Counted from the stretch's first letter, positions 7,478 to 15,768 are shown. The stretch is 64,000 nt of DNA from Caldilineaceae bacterium (GCA_022824025.1 JAJEBF010000024.1:1-64000), one strand, 5' to 3'. The notes: generated by a model not told the origin, from the letters alone. Made by a program: numbers and translations.

Positions 7478-7529
7478 CACCACAAGCCATTGACGGCTAA
7501 CAGCAGTGAAAATACGCGGTCTCGGGAGA

Positions 7530-7558
7530 TTGACCAACCTACCGGTCCTTACTATGAT
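7530..7558 (+). promoter_or_regulatory. Sigma-70-type promoter for the epimerase-amidohydrolase pair
   Basis: TTGACC (7530-7535) and TATGAT (7553-7558) are separated by 17 bases, each one mismatch from consensus. Transcription would start at about 7565, roughly 80 bases before ATG 7647. A LacI-type palindrome covers the predicted start site. Confidence 0.65.
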
Positions 7559-7570
7559 GTAAGCGCTTGC
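7559..7570. promoter_or_regulatory. LacI-family-type operator palindrome
   Basis: GTAAGCGCTTGC is a near-perfect 12-bp palindrome around AAGCGCTT, with the central CG dinucleotide typical of LacI/GalR-family sites. It sits right after the -10 hexamer, where a bound repressor would block transcription. The same octamer occurs upstream of the gene at 12540-13505. No LacI regulator gene is in the window. Confidence 0.55.
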
Positions 7571-7646
7571 GGGAACATTTTTGTATTGCCAGGCCGCGGG
7601 ATTCAGAATTATTTGCGTCCATCGTGCCCCAAACAGGAATTCGCGC

Positions 7647-8633
7647 ATGAAAATCCTTGTAACCGGCGGCAGCGGAACGATCGGTGGGTATGTCCTGAGG
7701 GAGCTGCTACAGGCCGGTCATTCCGTGACCAGCTTCAGCCGCACTGCGCCGCGTGTGGCGGAGGCGGGATTCGTCAAGGGCGATATTCTGGCGCCCGGCC
7801 AGCTTGCCGACGCGTGTCAGGATCAGGACGCCGTGATCCATCTGGCTGCGGTGCCGGGGCCGGGAAGGGCGACACCGGCGCAACTGCTCCACGTCAATGT
7901 GATCGGCACTGTCAATGCGCTCGAGGCGGCGGTTGATGCGGGCGTTGGCAAGTTCGTGTTTGCCTCTTCCGGCGCGGCCACCGGCTTCTCCTTTCAGAGG
8001 GAGGAGTTCCTGCCGCGCTACCTCCCGCTCGACGAAGAGCATCCCTGCGAGCCGCAGGACGAATACGGTCTGAGCAAGCTGCTGGGCGAGTTGACGTGCA
8101 AGCGGTACAGCGATGCCTTCGGCATCCGGACCATCTGCCTGCGCATCAACAACAATTGGTATCTCGAACGAGCCAGCGCCGAAGTGGCCGTGCGTTCCGG
8201 CTGGGCGCAGCAGTTCACGGTCGAAGAGCTGTGGTCCAATCGCTATGTCAAGACAGTTGAGGACGCCGAAGGCGATTGGCCGACGCCGGGGCCGCCTGCT
8301 CCACGCAAACTACTGTGGGCATTTACCGACGCGCGCGATGCCGCGCAGGCCTTCCGATTGGCCGTGGAGAATGACACGATCAGGCACGAGGTGTTTCTGA
8401 TCAACGGCAGCGACACCTGCTCAGGAGAGTCGACGCCGGCGCTGATCGACCGCTTACGGCGTTCACTGTCTGAAGGAGGAGGGCACGCTGCCGGGCCCGA
8501 GATTCCGTTGAAGGCGCCGCTGGCAGGCCATGCATCGCTCTGGTCGCACGCAAAGGCGACCAGATTGTTGGGCTATCAGCCCAGGTATACGTGGCGGCAG
8601 AGCGATTTTCGGACCTGGATGGAGACAAGATGA
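7647..8633 (+). CDS. NAD-dependent epimerase/dehydratase (extended SDR)
   Basis: The 328-residue product begins MKILVTGGSGTIGGYVLREL, the extended-SDR dinucleotide-binding motif. It has HLAAVPG and the catalytic YGLSKLLGELT (Tyr-x3-Lys). An acidic-aromatic C-terminal half would form the substrate domain. AGGAA eight bases before ATG 7647 supports the start. The gene overlaps the next one by four bases (ATGA), so the amidohydrolase is translationally coupled to it. The family acts on nucleotide sugars or free sugar acids such as uronates; here a catabolic rather than a biosynthetic role is suggested by the neighbours. Expression is probably controlled by the LacI-type site at 7559. Confidence 0.88.
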   Translation: MKILVTGGSGTIGGYVLRELLQAGHSVTSFSRTAPRVAEAGFVKGDILAPGQLADACQDQDAVIHLAAVPGPGRATPAQLLHVNVIGTVNALEAAVDAGVGKFVFASSGAATGFSFQREEFLPRYLPLDEEHPCEPQDEYGLSKLLGELTCKRYSDAFGIRTICLRINNNWYLERASAEVAVRSGWAQQFTVEELWSNRYVKTVEDAEGDWPTPGPPAPRKLLWAFTDARDAAQAFRLAVENDTIRHEVFLINGSDTCSGESTPALIDRLRRSLSEGGGHAAGPEIPLKAPLAGHASLWSHAKATRLLGYQPRYTWRQSDFRTWMETR

Positions 8634-9784
8634 CTACAGAAAAGAGGCTGGAGTTTTTCGGGGGAGGCTGGCGGCAGGTCGAACCAGAGCAGGAGGAAAA
8701 ATCCCTCGTCATTGACGCCCACTCCCACATCTTCCGCCGTTTTGCCACCGGCTCCGGCGAGGCCAGCGCCGCCCTCACGCTCAAGCTGTGGCAGTACCAT
8801 CTGCGCGACTTCACCGACTTCTGGCGCAAGGAGGATGGGGCGCGCGTCAAAGAGCCGCTGCTCGACTTCCCCTCCGACGACATAAACGCGATGCCTAATG
8901 TCAACTTTCGCTTCGGCAGATACGGGCAGGCCGAACTCACCGTGGACGGCGTCGACTATGTCATGCAGTTCTACCCGCCCAGCCTGGAGAACCTGGAGGC
9001 GACCCCGGAGAGGATGATCGCGGAGATGGAGGTCGCCGGCGTGGACCGCGGCGTGCTCCAGAGCGACCACGTCTACGGCGCCAACATCAACAAGTACTAC
9101 GCGGAGGCGATGCGCCGCTACCCCGACCGTTTCATCGCGCTGGCGCAGATACGAGAAACGGAGGCGCATCAGCCGGAGGAGCTGGCGCGCCTTGAACACG
9201 CGGTTTCGGAGCTGGGATGCACGGGGCTCTACTTCAGTGTGGAGCTATTCGCGTTGCGCGGCTACGTGGACCGGATCGACGACGCCAAGTTCGAGCCGTT
9301 GTGGCAACTGGCGCGGCGCCTGGGGATTCCCATCTTCTGGTATATCGACGCGCGTAAGCAGGACCGGGTGGCAGGCTTCATGGAACGCGTCGCCGAACTG
9401 AGCCGGTGGGCGCAGGGGCACGAGGACATTCCGTCGGTGATCACGCACGGTCTGGTGCCGGCCGCGATCATCCACGAAATCGGCATCCCCGACGAGGTGA
9501 TCGCGCTGCTGAAGCGGCCCAACATGAGCGCCGAGATCCTGATGCCGGCCAAGTGGCCCGAATACCCATACCCCGAGGGGCAGGAGATGCTCGAATGGCT
9601 ATGCGAGCAGGTCGGCGTGGAGAAGCTGATGTGGGGCTCGGACATGCCCTACAGCGGGGGCTTCTGGTGCACGTATAAGGAGGCGGTGGACTACATCCGC
9701 CTGCACTGTGATTTTCTTTCGACCGCGGAGAAGAATCTGATTCTTGGGGGCAATGCGGCGCGGATGTTTGATATCGACGTGTAG
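8630..9784 (+). CDS. Amidohydrolase-2 family TIM-barrel hydrolase or decarboxylase
   Basis: The 384-residue product begins with ATG at 8630, overlapping the upstream stop. After about 25 residues it shows VIDAHSHIF (the H-x-H metal motif), later the THG strand, then MWGSDMPYSGGFW with the catalytic Asp and a C-terminal NAARMF helix. These are the hallmarks of the amidohydrolase-2 family, whose members hydrolyse lactones or decarboxylate aromatic and sugar-derived acids. An extended insertion rich in aromatic residues lies between about 45 and 110. Coupling to an epimerase suggests it acts on the same sugar or sugar-acid intermediate, for example as a lactonase. The substrate is not certain. 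Confidence 0.88.
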   Translation: MTTEKRLEFFGGGWRQVEPEQEEKSLVIDAHSHIFRRFATGSGEASAALTLKLWQYHLRDFTDFWRKEDGARVKEPLLDFPSDDINAMPNVNFRFGRYGQAELTVDGVDYVMQFYPPSLENLEATPERMIAEMEVAGVDRGVLQSDHVYGANINKYYAEAMRRYPDRFIALAQIRETEAHQPEELARLEHAVSELGCTGLYFSVELFALRGYVDRIDDAKFEPLWQLARRLGIPIFWYIDARKQDRVAGFMERVAELSRWAQGHEDIPSVITHGLVPAAIIHEIGIPDEVIALLKRPNMSAEILMPAKWPEYPYPEGQEMLEWLCEQVGVEKLMWGSDMPYSGGFWCTYKEAVDYIRLHCDFLSTAEKNLILGGNAARMFDIDV

Positions 9785-9970
9785 TGGAGAAGCAGGCTCT
9801 TGAGCGCTGGTCACCGATCGCCTAATCCTGGAATTCAACTGTGTGACAGGACAAATCGATTTCGATTGAAGGAAGTCGATTTGCGATCCTAGCCGAAGAT
9901 GCATGAAGAAGGCGGCCAAGACCGGTTGCACAGCTGTGCAGTCAAGTATTGACTTCCTCAGGCGGAGTCA

Positions 9971-10207
9971 TTAGAAAAGAGAATCAGGCAATTCGGACTG
10001 TCTGATTATGCTCTTTAGTGTGCCAACGGGGATTTCGCTATGGTTAGGAACGACGACATCTAACTCAAATGTTTCTCCTGCCTCATCACTTTGGCGCTTG
10101 CTAAAGATGACATGGCTTCCACTCTGTCTTTTCACTTCAAATCCATTGTCTAGCAATATCCGACGGACCTGCCTAAATGATCCAGGGGGCATTCCAGGCA
10201 TATTCAA
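9971..10207 (-). CDS. hicA: HicA-type toxin, second locus
   Basis: The 78-residue product has the HicA layout: FRQVRRILLDNGFEVKRQ followed by GSHVIFSK with the catalytic His, then a DVVVPNHSEIPVGTLKS strand-loop-helix and a C-terminal IIRQSEL helix. It seems complete. The start is uncertain among ATGs at 10207, 10201 and 10192, all overlapping the end of the upstream hicB remnant. Unlike the pair at 2684-3262, the order here is antitoxin first, toxin second. Since the antitoxin frame is interrupted, this toxin may be poorly expressed, neutralised by another HicB, or already inactive. Confidence 0.85.
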   Translation of the reverse strand: MNMPGMPPGSFRQVRRILLDNGFEVKRQSGSHVIFSKRQSDEAGETFELDVVVPNHSEIPVGTLKSIIRQSELPDSLF

Positions 10208-10481
10208 GTTCTAATTCATACAGCGCCTGATTGTCTTCCTTACCGATTAGCGTGCTACTAATCTTTGGTCTTTCATGGCCCTCGGCAAACAGTTTGGGGA
10301 TGAAGCGAGCACCGCGTTTTACAAAATCTTTGATAGAGGAAGCCTCCTGAAGGAACTGTAGCGGTTCATGTAGATAGTCAAACGCTTCCTCCAGGGTTCT
10401 TCCCTGACTTGCTACCTCCACTTCCTTGCAACGGGACACTTACCAATCCCCCTTTTCCATGCAGAGCAGCAAAGCGTCCAT
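10173..10481 (-). pseudogene. hicB: hicB antitoxin interrupted by an in-frame stop
   Basis: From ATG 10481 the minus strand reads MDALLLCMEKGDW, then a TAA stop at 10440-10442, then continues in the same frame as VSRCKEVEVASQGRTLEEAF and on to a stop at 10173. The second part is the typical HicB core (usually C-P-E-x-x-V-A-S-Q-G-x-T-x-E-E-A). The residue expected at the stop is Tyr (the family has D-W-Y-V), so a single base change of TAT or TAC to TAA explains it. Restart at GTG 10439 would give an N-truncated 88-residue protein. This may be a real nonsense mutation or a sequencing error. Confidence 0.75.
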
Positions 10482-10657
10482 TGCATAGGTGTCCGGTTTT
10501 CTTTCACTCTCGTTTCCTTCTCCTTTATGGATCTCTTGGGCAACTGCTTCGCATCAGGACAAGAATCGTAGAGCATTGACGACGATCACGGTTCATGTCT
10601 TACATTCCTTTGAGCTAATTCCCCTTTGTCACCTGCCGCCAGGCGCCGAGTTTCCAT

Positions 10658-11440
10658 TCATGTGTTTGGGTCGCTTAGCTGCTGCAGCGCGGCCTCGGCG
10701 CCGGTGGAGACGAAGCCAAGGTCTCCCCCAATCGTAAGCAGCCGCAAATTCGGCGCATACTCCTTCACCCAGGCGATACCGGCCTCTGCCCCGCCCAGCA
10801 CATCCACGGGGAACCCTGCCGGAATGCCGTTGGCGTCCCCGGCGCGGACGATTCGCTGAATCGTGCTGATGAACGCCTCGCTCTCCCAGGCGCCGAAGAT
10901 ATCCATCGAAAGCGTAAGGTCGTTGGGGCCGATGATGAAGCCGTCAACCCCTGCGAGCGCCGCGATCTCTTCGATAACGTCGACGGCGCGAAAGTGTTCG
11001 ACCTGAACGAAGACCAGGGTCTCATCGTTGGCAGTGCTCTGGTAGGTTCTGTCATTCCCTCCGAATGATGGCATGAAGGGACCGTAGCCGCGTACGCCGT
11101 CCGGCGGGTATTTGCTGCCGGCCACGGCGCGGCGGGCGTCTTCAACTGACTCGATCAGCGGGACGACGACCCCGTCTGCGCCGCTGTCGAGCGCCTGTTT
11201 TATTTCGTCGGGCCGGTTGTCCTTCACCCGTACCATCGCCACGGTGGGCGTCTCCCGTATCATCCACAGGACGTAACGCAGAGATTCTACATTACGCGGC
11301 GAATGCTCCATGTCAACGCTGATCCAGTCGAAGCCGGCGCGCGCCATCGTGCCCGCCACCAGCGGATCGGTCGACACGGACCAGGTCCCGTAAACGGCCT
11401 CTCCTCCGTGCAGGCGCTTCTTCAGGTCCGAACCTTTCAT
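10658..11440 (-). CDS. HpcH/HpaI-family aldolase
   Basis: The 260-residue product is a class II pyruvate aldolase of the HpcH/HpaI family, which cleaves 2-keto-3-deoxy or 4-hydroxy-2-keto acids to pyruvate and an aldehyde. It shows FDWISVDMEHSPRN, the catalytic-Arg region MVRVKDN, GADGVVVPLIES, RGYGPFMPSFGG, the metal-ligand Glu in FVQVEHFRAV and Asp in IIGPNDLTLSMD. AAAGGAG with a suitable gap precedes ATG 11440. It lies four bases downstream of a D-2-hydroxyacid dehydrogenase gene, so the two are almost surely co-expressed. A role in 2-keto-3-deoxy sugar-acid cleavage is the best inference. Confidence 0.9.
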   Translation of the reverse strand: MKGSDLKKRLHGGEAVYGTWSVSTDPLVAGTMARAGFDWISVDMEHSPRNVESLRYVLWMIRETPTVAMVRVKDNRPDEIKQALDSGADGVVVPLIESVEDARRAVAGSKYPPDGVRGYGPFMPSFGGNDRTYQSTANDETLVFVQVEHFRAVDVIEEIAALAGVDGFIIGPNDLTLSMDIFGAWESEAFISTIQRIVRAGDANGIPAGFPVDVLGGAEAGIAWVKEYAPNLRLLTIGGDLGFVSTGAEAALQQLSDPNT

Positions 11441-11444
11441 GCCT

Positions 11445-12446
11445 TCATCTCCTTTGCAGTTGCCAGCGCGGCTTGACGCTGTGGTTTACGTAAGAACGGG
11501 GCCAGCGGCCCTGGGCGAGATCGAGGACTGTCTCGACCGAGAAACGCCAGCTGTTATCCAGTGATTCATCGGAATAGCCGGCGATGTGCGGGGTGAGGAC
11601 AACGTTGTCCAGGCTGAACAGGGGATTGTCTGCGGCCGCCGGCTCCTGCTCCAGCACATCGAGACCGGCGGCTGCGATCCAGCCTTCGGTCAGCGCCCGG
11701 AGCAGCGCGGCTTCATCGACAACGGGGCCGCGGGAGGTGTTGATGAGGATCGCCCGCGGCTGCATCATCCGCAGTTCACGCTCGCCGATCAGATGGTGGG
11801 TCCCGTCCATCAGTGGACAGTGGAGAGACACGAAGTCAGAACCAGACAGGACCTGCTCCATTGACGCCGCTTGCACGCCGTGGTCGGCCATCGTTTCGGC
11901 GCTCACATACGGGTCATGGGCAAGGACGGTCATCTCGAACCCGCTCAGTTTGCGCGTTACCAGGCGGGCGATGTGTCCGAAGCCGATCAGGCCCAGTGTC
12001 TGTCCTTGCAGATGCCAGCCGGGGAAGGCGGCGTGCCGGTCCCAGATGCCTTTTCGCACCAACCTGTCCTGAATGGCGATCTGCCGTACGACCGCAAGCA
12101 GCAGCCCGATCGTATGGTCTGACACGCCGTCGTTGAAGGCCTCAGGCGTGTTGGCAACGATGATTCCCCGCGCGGTGGCGGCATCGATCGGAATGTTATC
12201 GGTGCCGCTGCCGGTGCGGATGAGCGCGCCGCAGCGGGGCATATCGGCCAGGCTCTCGGCGGTCACGATATGGCTGCCGCCGAATACCCAAACGACGTCG
12301 GCGTCACCCGCGCAGGCCGCCAGCTGCGCGCGCGTCTCACATTCCTGGAAAACGAACTCTATGCCGTGGTTTGCTATGGTTTCGCGCACCCAGTCGGGCA
12401 GTTCCACCGGGTCCATATGGACCATGGCTACTTTGAATTTCGTCAT
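11445..12446 (-). CDS. D-2-hydroxyacid dehydrogenase
   Basis: The 333-residue product has the full D-isomer-specific 2-hydroxyacid dehydrogenase architecture. The NAD site is LGLIGFGHIARLV, and the catalytic triad is Arg in INTSRGPVVDE, Glu in LDVLEQEPA and His in LTPHIAGYSDES. AGGAG lies six bases before ATG 12446; a GTG two codons upstream is an alternative. Such enzymes interconvert 2-keto acids and D-2-hydroxyacids (glyoxylate, hydroxypyruvate, phosphoglycerate and analogues). The adjacent aldolase suggests it oxidises a sugar-derived hydroxyacid or reduces an aldolase product. The next gene upstream encodes a second member of the family. Confidence 0.9.
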   Translation of the reverse strand: MTKFKVAMVHMDPVELPDWVRETIANHGIEFVFQECETRAQLAACAGDADVVWVFGGSHIVTAESLADMPRCGALIRTGSGTDNIPIDAATARGIIVANTPEAFNDGVSDHTIGLLLAVVRQIAIQDRLVRKGIWDRHAAFPGWHLQGQTLGLIGFGHIARLVTRKLSGFEMTVLAHDPYVSAETMADHGVQAASMEQVLSGSDFVSLHCPLMDGTHHLIGERELRMMQPRAILINTSRGPVVDEAALLRALTEGWIAAAGLDVLEQEPAAADNPLFSLDNVVLTPHIAGYSDESLDNSWRFSVETVLDLAQGRWPRSYVNHSVKPRWQLQRR

Positions 12447-12539
12447 GTTCACTCCTGTGTGTGCGGTCCCTGGTCACGATTTGCCGTTCAAGGGGCCCTA
12501 CGAATCAGGGTGTAGCTCCCCTATTGCGATCCTGCTGGT

Positions 12540-13505
12540 TTAGCGCACCAGTTCGGTGACCAGGTCGCCCGGCGGCTGCCCGTTGGCGATGCGCTCCACA
12601 TTCTCTACTGCGGCCTCCATGCGCCTGCGGGGCGTGTCCGGCGTGTATCCCGATGAATGGGGCGTAAGAAAGACGTTGTCCAGCTGCAGCAACGGATGGT
12701 CCTGAGGCAGCGGCTCCTGCTCGAAGACGTCCAGGCCGGCTCCCTTTATCCTGCCCTGCTGAAGCGCCTCCACCAGCGCCGCCTCGTCGACCAGTTCACC
12801 GCGCGCTACATTGATCAGGACCGCGTTCGGCTTCATCAGCCCTAAGGCGCGGCGGTCGATCATGCGCCGTGTCGTCGCGTTCAGATGGACATGAAGTGAC
12901 AGATAGTCGACTTGAGACAGCACATGGTCCAGCTGCTCCGGCTTGCCCAGGAACTCGACGTGAAACTCGTCCAGCTCGGCCTGGGGGAAACTGACTGGGT
13001 CGATGGCCATGATGCGCAGTCCCAGCGGCCATGCCCGCCGCGCCAGTTCACGTGCGCTGGCGCCAAAACCGATCAGTCCCAGCTTCTGGCCGGCCAGCTC
13101 TTCCGCTAACTCACGCTTCCAGCCGGCCGCTTGATTCTGATTGAAGTTCTTGGCGAAACAGAGGATCCACATGAGGGCATGTTCGGCCAGCGGCACCGCG
13201 CTCAGCCGGCCGGGCGAATTGGCCAGGGGCAGTCCCTGCGCCAGGAAATAGGCGACGTCGACGTGATCGGTGCCGTTGGTGGTGACCTGCCACAATTTCA
13301 CGTTTGCGGCCAGGCCCGCGTCGATCAGGGCGCGCGTGCCAACGGCGCCGCCTGGGTCGACAACGACTTCCACACCCTCGAACTGTTCAGCCATCGGCTT
13401 GTCGGGGTCGTAGACCGCGAAAGGGTAGCGTCCTTCGATGGCTTTGACAAAGTCCGGGTATGCTCCGTCGAGACCGGTTGACGCGCGCAGGTAGAGAACT
13501 TTCAT
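12540..13505 (-). CDS. D-2-hydroxyacid dehydrogenase, second copy
   Basis: The 321-residue product is a distant paralogue of its downstream neighbour. The NAD site is LGLIGFGASARELARR, and the catalytic residues are Arg in INVARGELVDE, Glu in LDVFEQEPLP and His in LTPHSSGYTPD. The ribosome site before ATG 13505 is weak (AGG about ten bases upstream). It is probably the first gene of an operon with the dehydrogenase at 11445 and the aldolase at 10658. A LacI-type palindrome at 13562-13574 sits about 60 bases upstream. The substrate is unknown; the second dehydrogenase could act on the opposite end of the same pathway. Confidence 0.9.
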   Translation of the reverse strand: MKVLYLRASTGLDGAYPDFVKAIEGRYPFAVYDPDKPMAEQFEGVEVVVDPGGAVGTRALIDAGLAANVKLWQVTTNGTDHVDVAYFLAQGLPLANSPGRLSAVPLAEHALMWILCFAKNFNQNQAAGWKRELAEELAGQKLGLIGFGASARELARRAWPLGLRIMAIDPVSFPQAELDEFHVEFLGKPEQLDHVLSQVDYLSLHVHLNATTRRMIDRRALGLMKPNAVLINVARGELVDEAALVEALQQGRIKGAGLDVFEQEPLPQDHPLLQLDNVFLTPHSSGYTPDTPRRRMEAAVENVERIANGQPPGDLVTELVR

Positions 13506-13561
13506 GGTTGGTTTGCCTGGGTGGTGAGTAGGGCGAAAGGAACTGGAGCGGTCAAAGAGTG

Positions 13562-13574
13562 AGAAAGCGCTTGT
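13562..13574. promoter_or_regulatory. LacI-type operator palindrome, second site
   Basis: AGAAAGCGCTTGT contains the self-complementary octamer AAGCGCTT (13565-13572), the same core as at 7561-7568. It lies about 60 bases upstream of the D-2-hydroxyacid dehydrogenase start at 13505. The shared core suggests one regulator controls both catabolic operons. Confidence 0.45.
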
Positions 13575-13913
13575 TTCCTGGCGCTGTCCGGACCGACTTT
13601 TTGCTCACTTGTACCGCTTATCTTGATTGGAAGAGGTGATGGACTCCAAGTATAGGAGGTCAGTCGACCTTCGTCAACCGAGCTACACGGACCAAATGCC
13701 TTTTTCCACGGCGGGGCAAGGAGAATACCTATTTGTCCGTGAAGTCGCGTGAGGGGGCGCACTCACAGGGGGGCAAGGCACACTTTGAGTCGAGTTTCAG
13801 GCAGCTTGTGAGGTATTGCATTGAGTCCTGTCGTCCGGCTTTCGTGACTGCACCGGATCCGGACCGCATGCCGCGGAACAGCACAGGCCATGGTCAGGGT
13901 GAATTTTCGCTCT

Positions 13914-13942
13914 TTGACCACGCTTCAGAGATATGCTATAAA
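13914..13942 (+). promoter_or_regulatory. Strong sigma-70-type promoter in the gene-free gap
   Basis: TTGACC (13914-13919) and TATAAA (13937-13942) are separated by exactly 17 bases, each one mismatch from consensus. Transcription would start near 13949, well before any likely gene (next ATG at 14406) and just before a long inverted repeat. Confidence 0.6.
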
Positions 13943-13989
13943 ACACTTTCAGAAGCAGGCTGTGAATGTGACAGGGTGCGACCAAATGA

Positions 13990-14066
13990 TCGGGGCGAGT
14001 TTCCTGACGAGCCGCCGAGCAGCATTCTTGGCAATGGCAACTTGCTGACTCTTATCCTCGCCCCGT
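13990..14066 (+). ncRNA. Candidate structured RNA (long inverted repeat with inner hairpins)
   Basis: CGGGGCGAG near 13990 pairs perfectly with CTCGCCCCG ending near 14066, closing a 59-base interior. Inside, GCCGAG and CTTGGC can pair around a CAGCATT loop. The element starts about 40 bases after the predicted start site of the promoter at 13914. I do not recognise a riboswitch or known RNA family. This is a candidate only, based on pairing and position. Confidence 0.35.
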
Positions 14067-14280
14067 AAGCAATCAAAGCCAGGTCGTACCAGAAGCAGGC
14101 CTTGCCTCGCCGGTTGTTTCGAGCAAGCTAACTTTGATATCGCTACAAGAGAATGGAAAGCGCCCGAACGTTACGGGCCCCCAGGCGCTCTCTGATAGCG
14201 AAATGAGGCGGCGAAGGTAGAGAGCCTTTGGGCCGGCGGAGGTTGGGAGGACGGCGTGGCAGGGGCGGGGCGTGACCATA

Positions 14281-14331
14281 GGGGACGTTGCGGGGGGAAT
14301 CTCCCCGCACAAGGGAAGCCGTTTGCGGCTG
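14281..14331. repeat. Two-hairpin palindromic element, copy 2
   Basis: GGGGACGTTGCGGGGGGAAT followed by CTCCCCGCACAAGGGA matches the copy at 905-962. The second hairpin here is AGCCG-TTTG-CGGCT instead of GGGCC-GAA-GGCCC, so pairing is kept while bases differ. It lies 75 bases upstream of the sialidase-like gene at 14406. Confidence 0.7.
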
Positions 14332-14405
14332 ACCGCCCAGAGGGACAGCGGCTGATAGCCGAAGAGAAGAGGCCGGCAGATACAGGCAGCGAGGGGGCGG
14401 CGGAG

Positions 14406-15695
14406 ATGAGCAATGTACCGATGACCAGGCCGGGGGAGATGCTGGCCTTTCACGATGGACAGTTTCCTGGGAATGCCTTTGCGGGCCTGGGCGGGGGGCG
14501 TGTGCTTTTCGGCAATGGGACGCATTTCGCGGTGAGCGCGGACGGCGGCATAACGTGGAGCGAGCCGTATGCGGGTCTGGACGAGAACGGCGACCCGCTG
14601 ACGCTAACGAACTGTTCGCTCGTCCAGCTTTCAGACGGCGCGATCGGGATGGCGACCAAGCGGACGCGGCCGGGGACGACTCGGCTCTATGAGTCGCAGA
14701 TGGTCTTCAGGCGCTCCGAGGATGAAGGGCGGACATGGTCTCGTCTGACGCTGATGAATCACTGGATGCTGGCCGCGCATGCGCTCAACGACACGATGAT
14801 CCGCACGCAGTCCGGCCGCATCATACTGCCGGTCTATTTTGGCATTGGGCAGGGCGGTTTTCACCAGGAGGGGGCGCCGTTTCCTGGCGGGTATGTAGAT
14901 GGCGTCTTTGTTTCGACGAGCGCGCATTTCTACGATCCCCACTTTACGGCCAGCTATGTGATCTACAGCGATGACGAAGGGGAGACGTGGCAGAAGAACA
15001 GCGACGGCGAGCTGCTCGTCATCATGGAGTACGGCGGGCGCTGGGAGCTGACCAACGAGCCGACGCTGGTGGAGTATGCCCCCGGGAAACTGCTGATGAT
15101 TCTGCGCACGAGGTTGGGACGCATGTACCAGGCCTGGTCGGAGGACGACGGCGACACGTGGACCCGTCCCGAACCGACGCAGCTGGCTGGCACGCAGGCC
15201 CCGGCCCAGATCCGCCGGTTCCCCGATACAGGGCACCTTCTCGTCGTCTGGACGCAGCAGAGCGAGGCGGAGATCAAGCGGGGATTGATACGGACGCGGC
15301 TGTCGACCGCGATCAGCCGCAATCAGGGCCGCATCTGGGAACATTTTCAGAACCTGGAATCGATTCACGAAGAGACGCACGTCGAACCCGGCCCTCTCTA
15401 CACGGTCCGTCCGGAGGGAGCGTACGGGGCGCCGGGAGGAGCCGTCGTTTGCGACAGTGAGTCGGTTGAGCCGTTGCCGGAAGGGTATGGCATGTGGTCC
15501 TATCCGGCCGTGCATGTGGCGGAGGACCGGGTGTTGATTCAGTACAACCATTTTCCGCTTGACATGGCCGGACAGAGGGCGCGCGGGCACCGGTTAAAGG
15601 TACTTCCCCTATCCTGGTTTTACGGAGGCGGGGACCCGACGAGCGAGAATCCGACGCTTTCTCGGATAGAAGGGCACGTGCGGGGGGAGATTTAG
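14406..15695 (+). CDS. Sialidase-like Asp-box beta-propeller protein
   Basis: The 429-residue product has at least four Asp boxes spaced along its length: SADGGITW, SEDEGRTW, SDDEGETW and SEDDGDTW, plus a degenerate one (SRNQGRIW). This is the signature of six-bladed BNR propellers of the sialidase/neuraminidase superfamily. ATG 14406 is the first start giving the propeller without repeat sequence in front; the open frame to 14256 is repeat-derived. No signal peptide is visible, so location is unclear. It is the first gene of a plus-strand cluster with a second propeller and an importer, which suggests a role in hydrolysing glycoside-type substrates. True sialidase activity is unproven. Confidence 0.85.
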   Translation: MSNVPMTRPGEMLAFHDGQFPGNAFAGLGGGRVLFGNGTHFAVSADGGITWSEPYAGLDENGDPLTLTNCSLVQLSDGAIGMATKRTRPGTTRLYESQMVFRRSEDEGRTWSRLTLMNHWMLAAHALNDTMIRTQSGRIILPVYFGIGQGGFHQEGAPFPGGYVDGVFVSTSAHFYDPHFTASYVIYSDDEGETWQKNSDGELLVIMEYGGRWELTNEPTLVEYAPGKLLMILRTRLGRMYQAWSEDDGDTWTRPEPTQLAGTQAPAQIRRFPDTGHLLVVWTQQSEAEIKRGLIRTRLSTAISRNQGRIWEHFQNLESIHEETHVEPGPLYTVRPEGAYGAPGGAVVCDSESVEPLPEGYGMWSYPAVHVAEDRVLIQYNHFPLDMAGQRARGHRLKVLPLSWFYGGGDPTSENPTLSRIEGHVRGEI

Positions 15696-15768
15696 GCATT
15701 GATGGAAGCACGGCCTTTCGCAACACCGGCAGCCGGCAGTCTGGCGGCTCCGGGGGAGGAAGATTGAA

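Larger units (their letters stand above)
13506..14405. other. 900-bp gap with operator, promoter and structured stretch
   Basis: No convincing gene is present; one 111-residue open frame at 13733-14068 has no recognisable features or ribosome site. The gap holds a LacI-type palindrome near 13562, a strong plus-strand promoter at 13914, a long inverted repeat 13990-14066 and a two-hairpin repeat element at 14281-14331. A long leader for the gene at 14406 or a separate small RNA is possible. Confidence 0.6.

Noticed and set aside
13733-14068. 111-residue open frame on the plus strand
   Set aside because: It has no ribosome site, no recognisable domain and low-complexity composition; it overlaps the promoter and the inverted repeat, which explain the stretch better.
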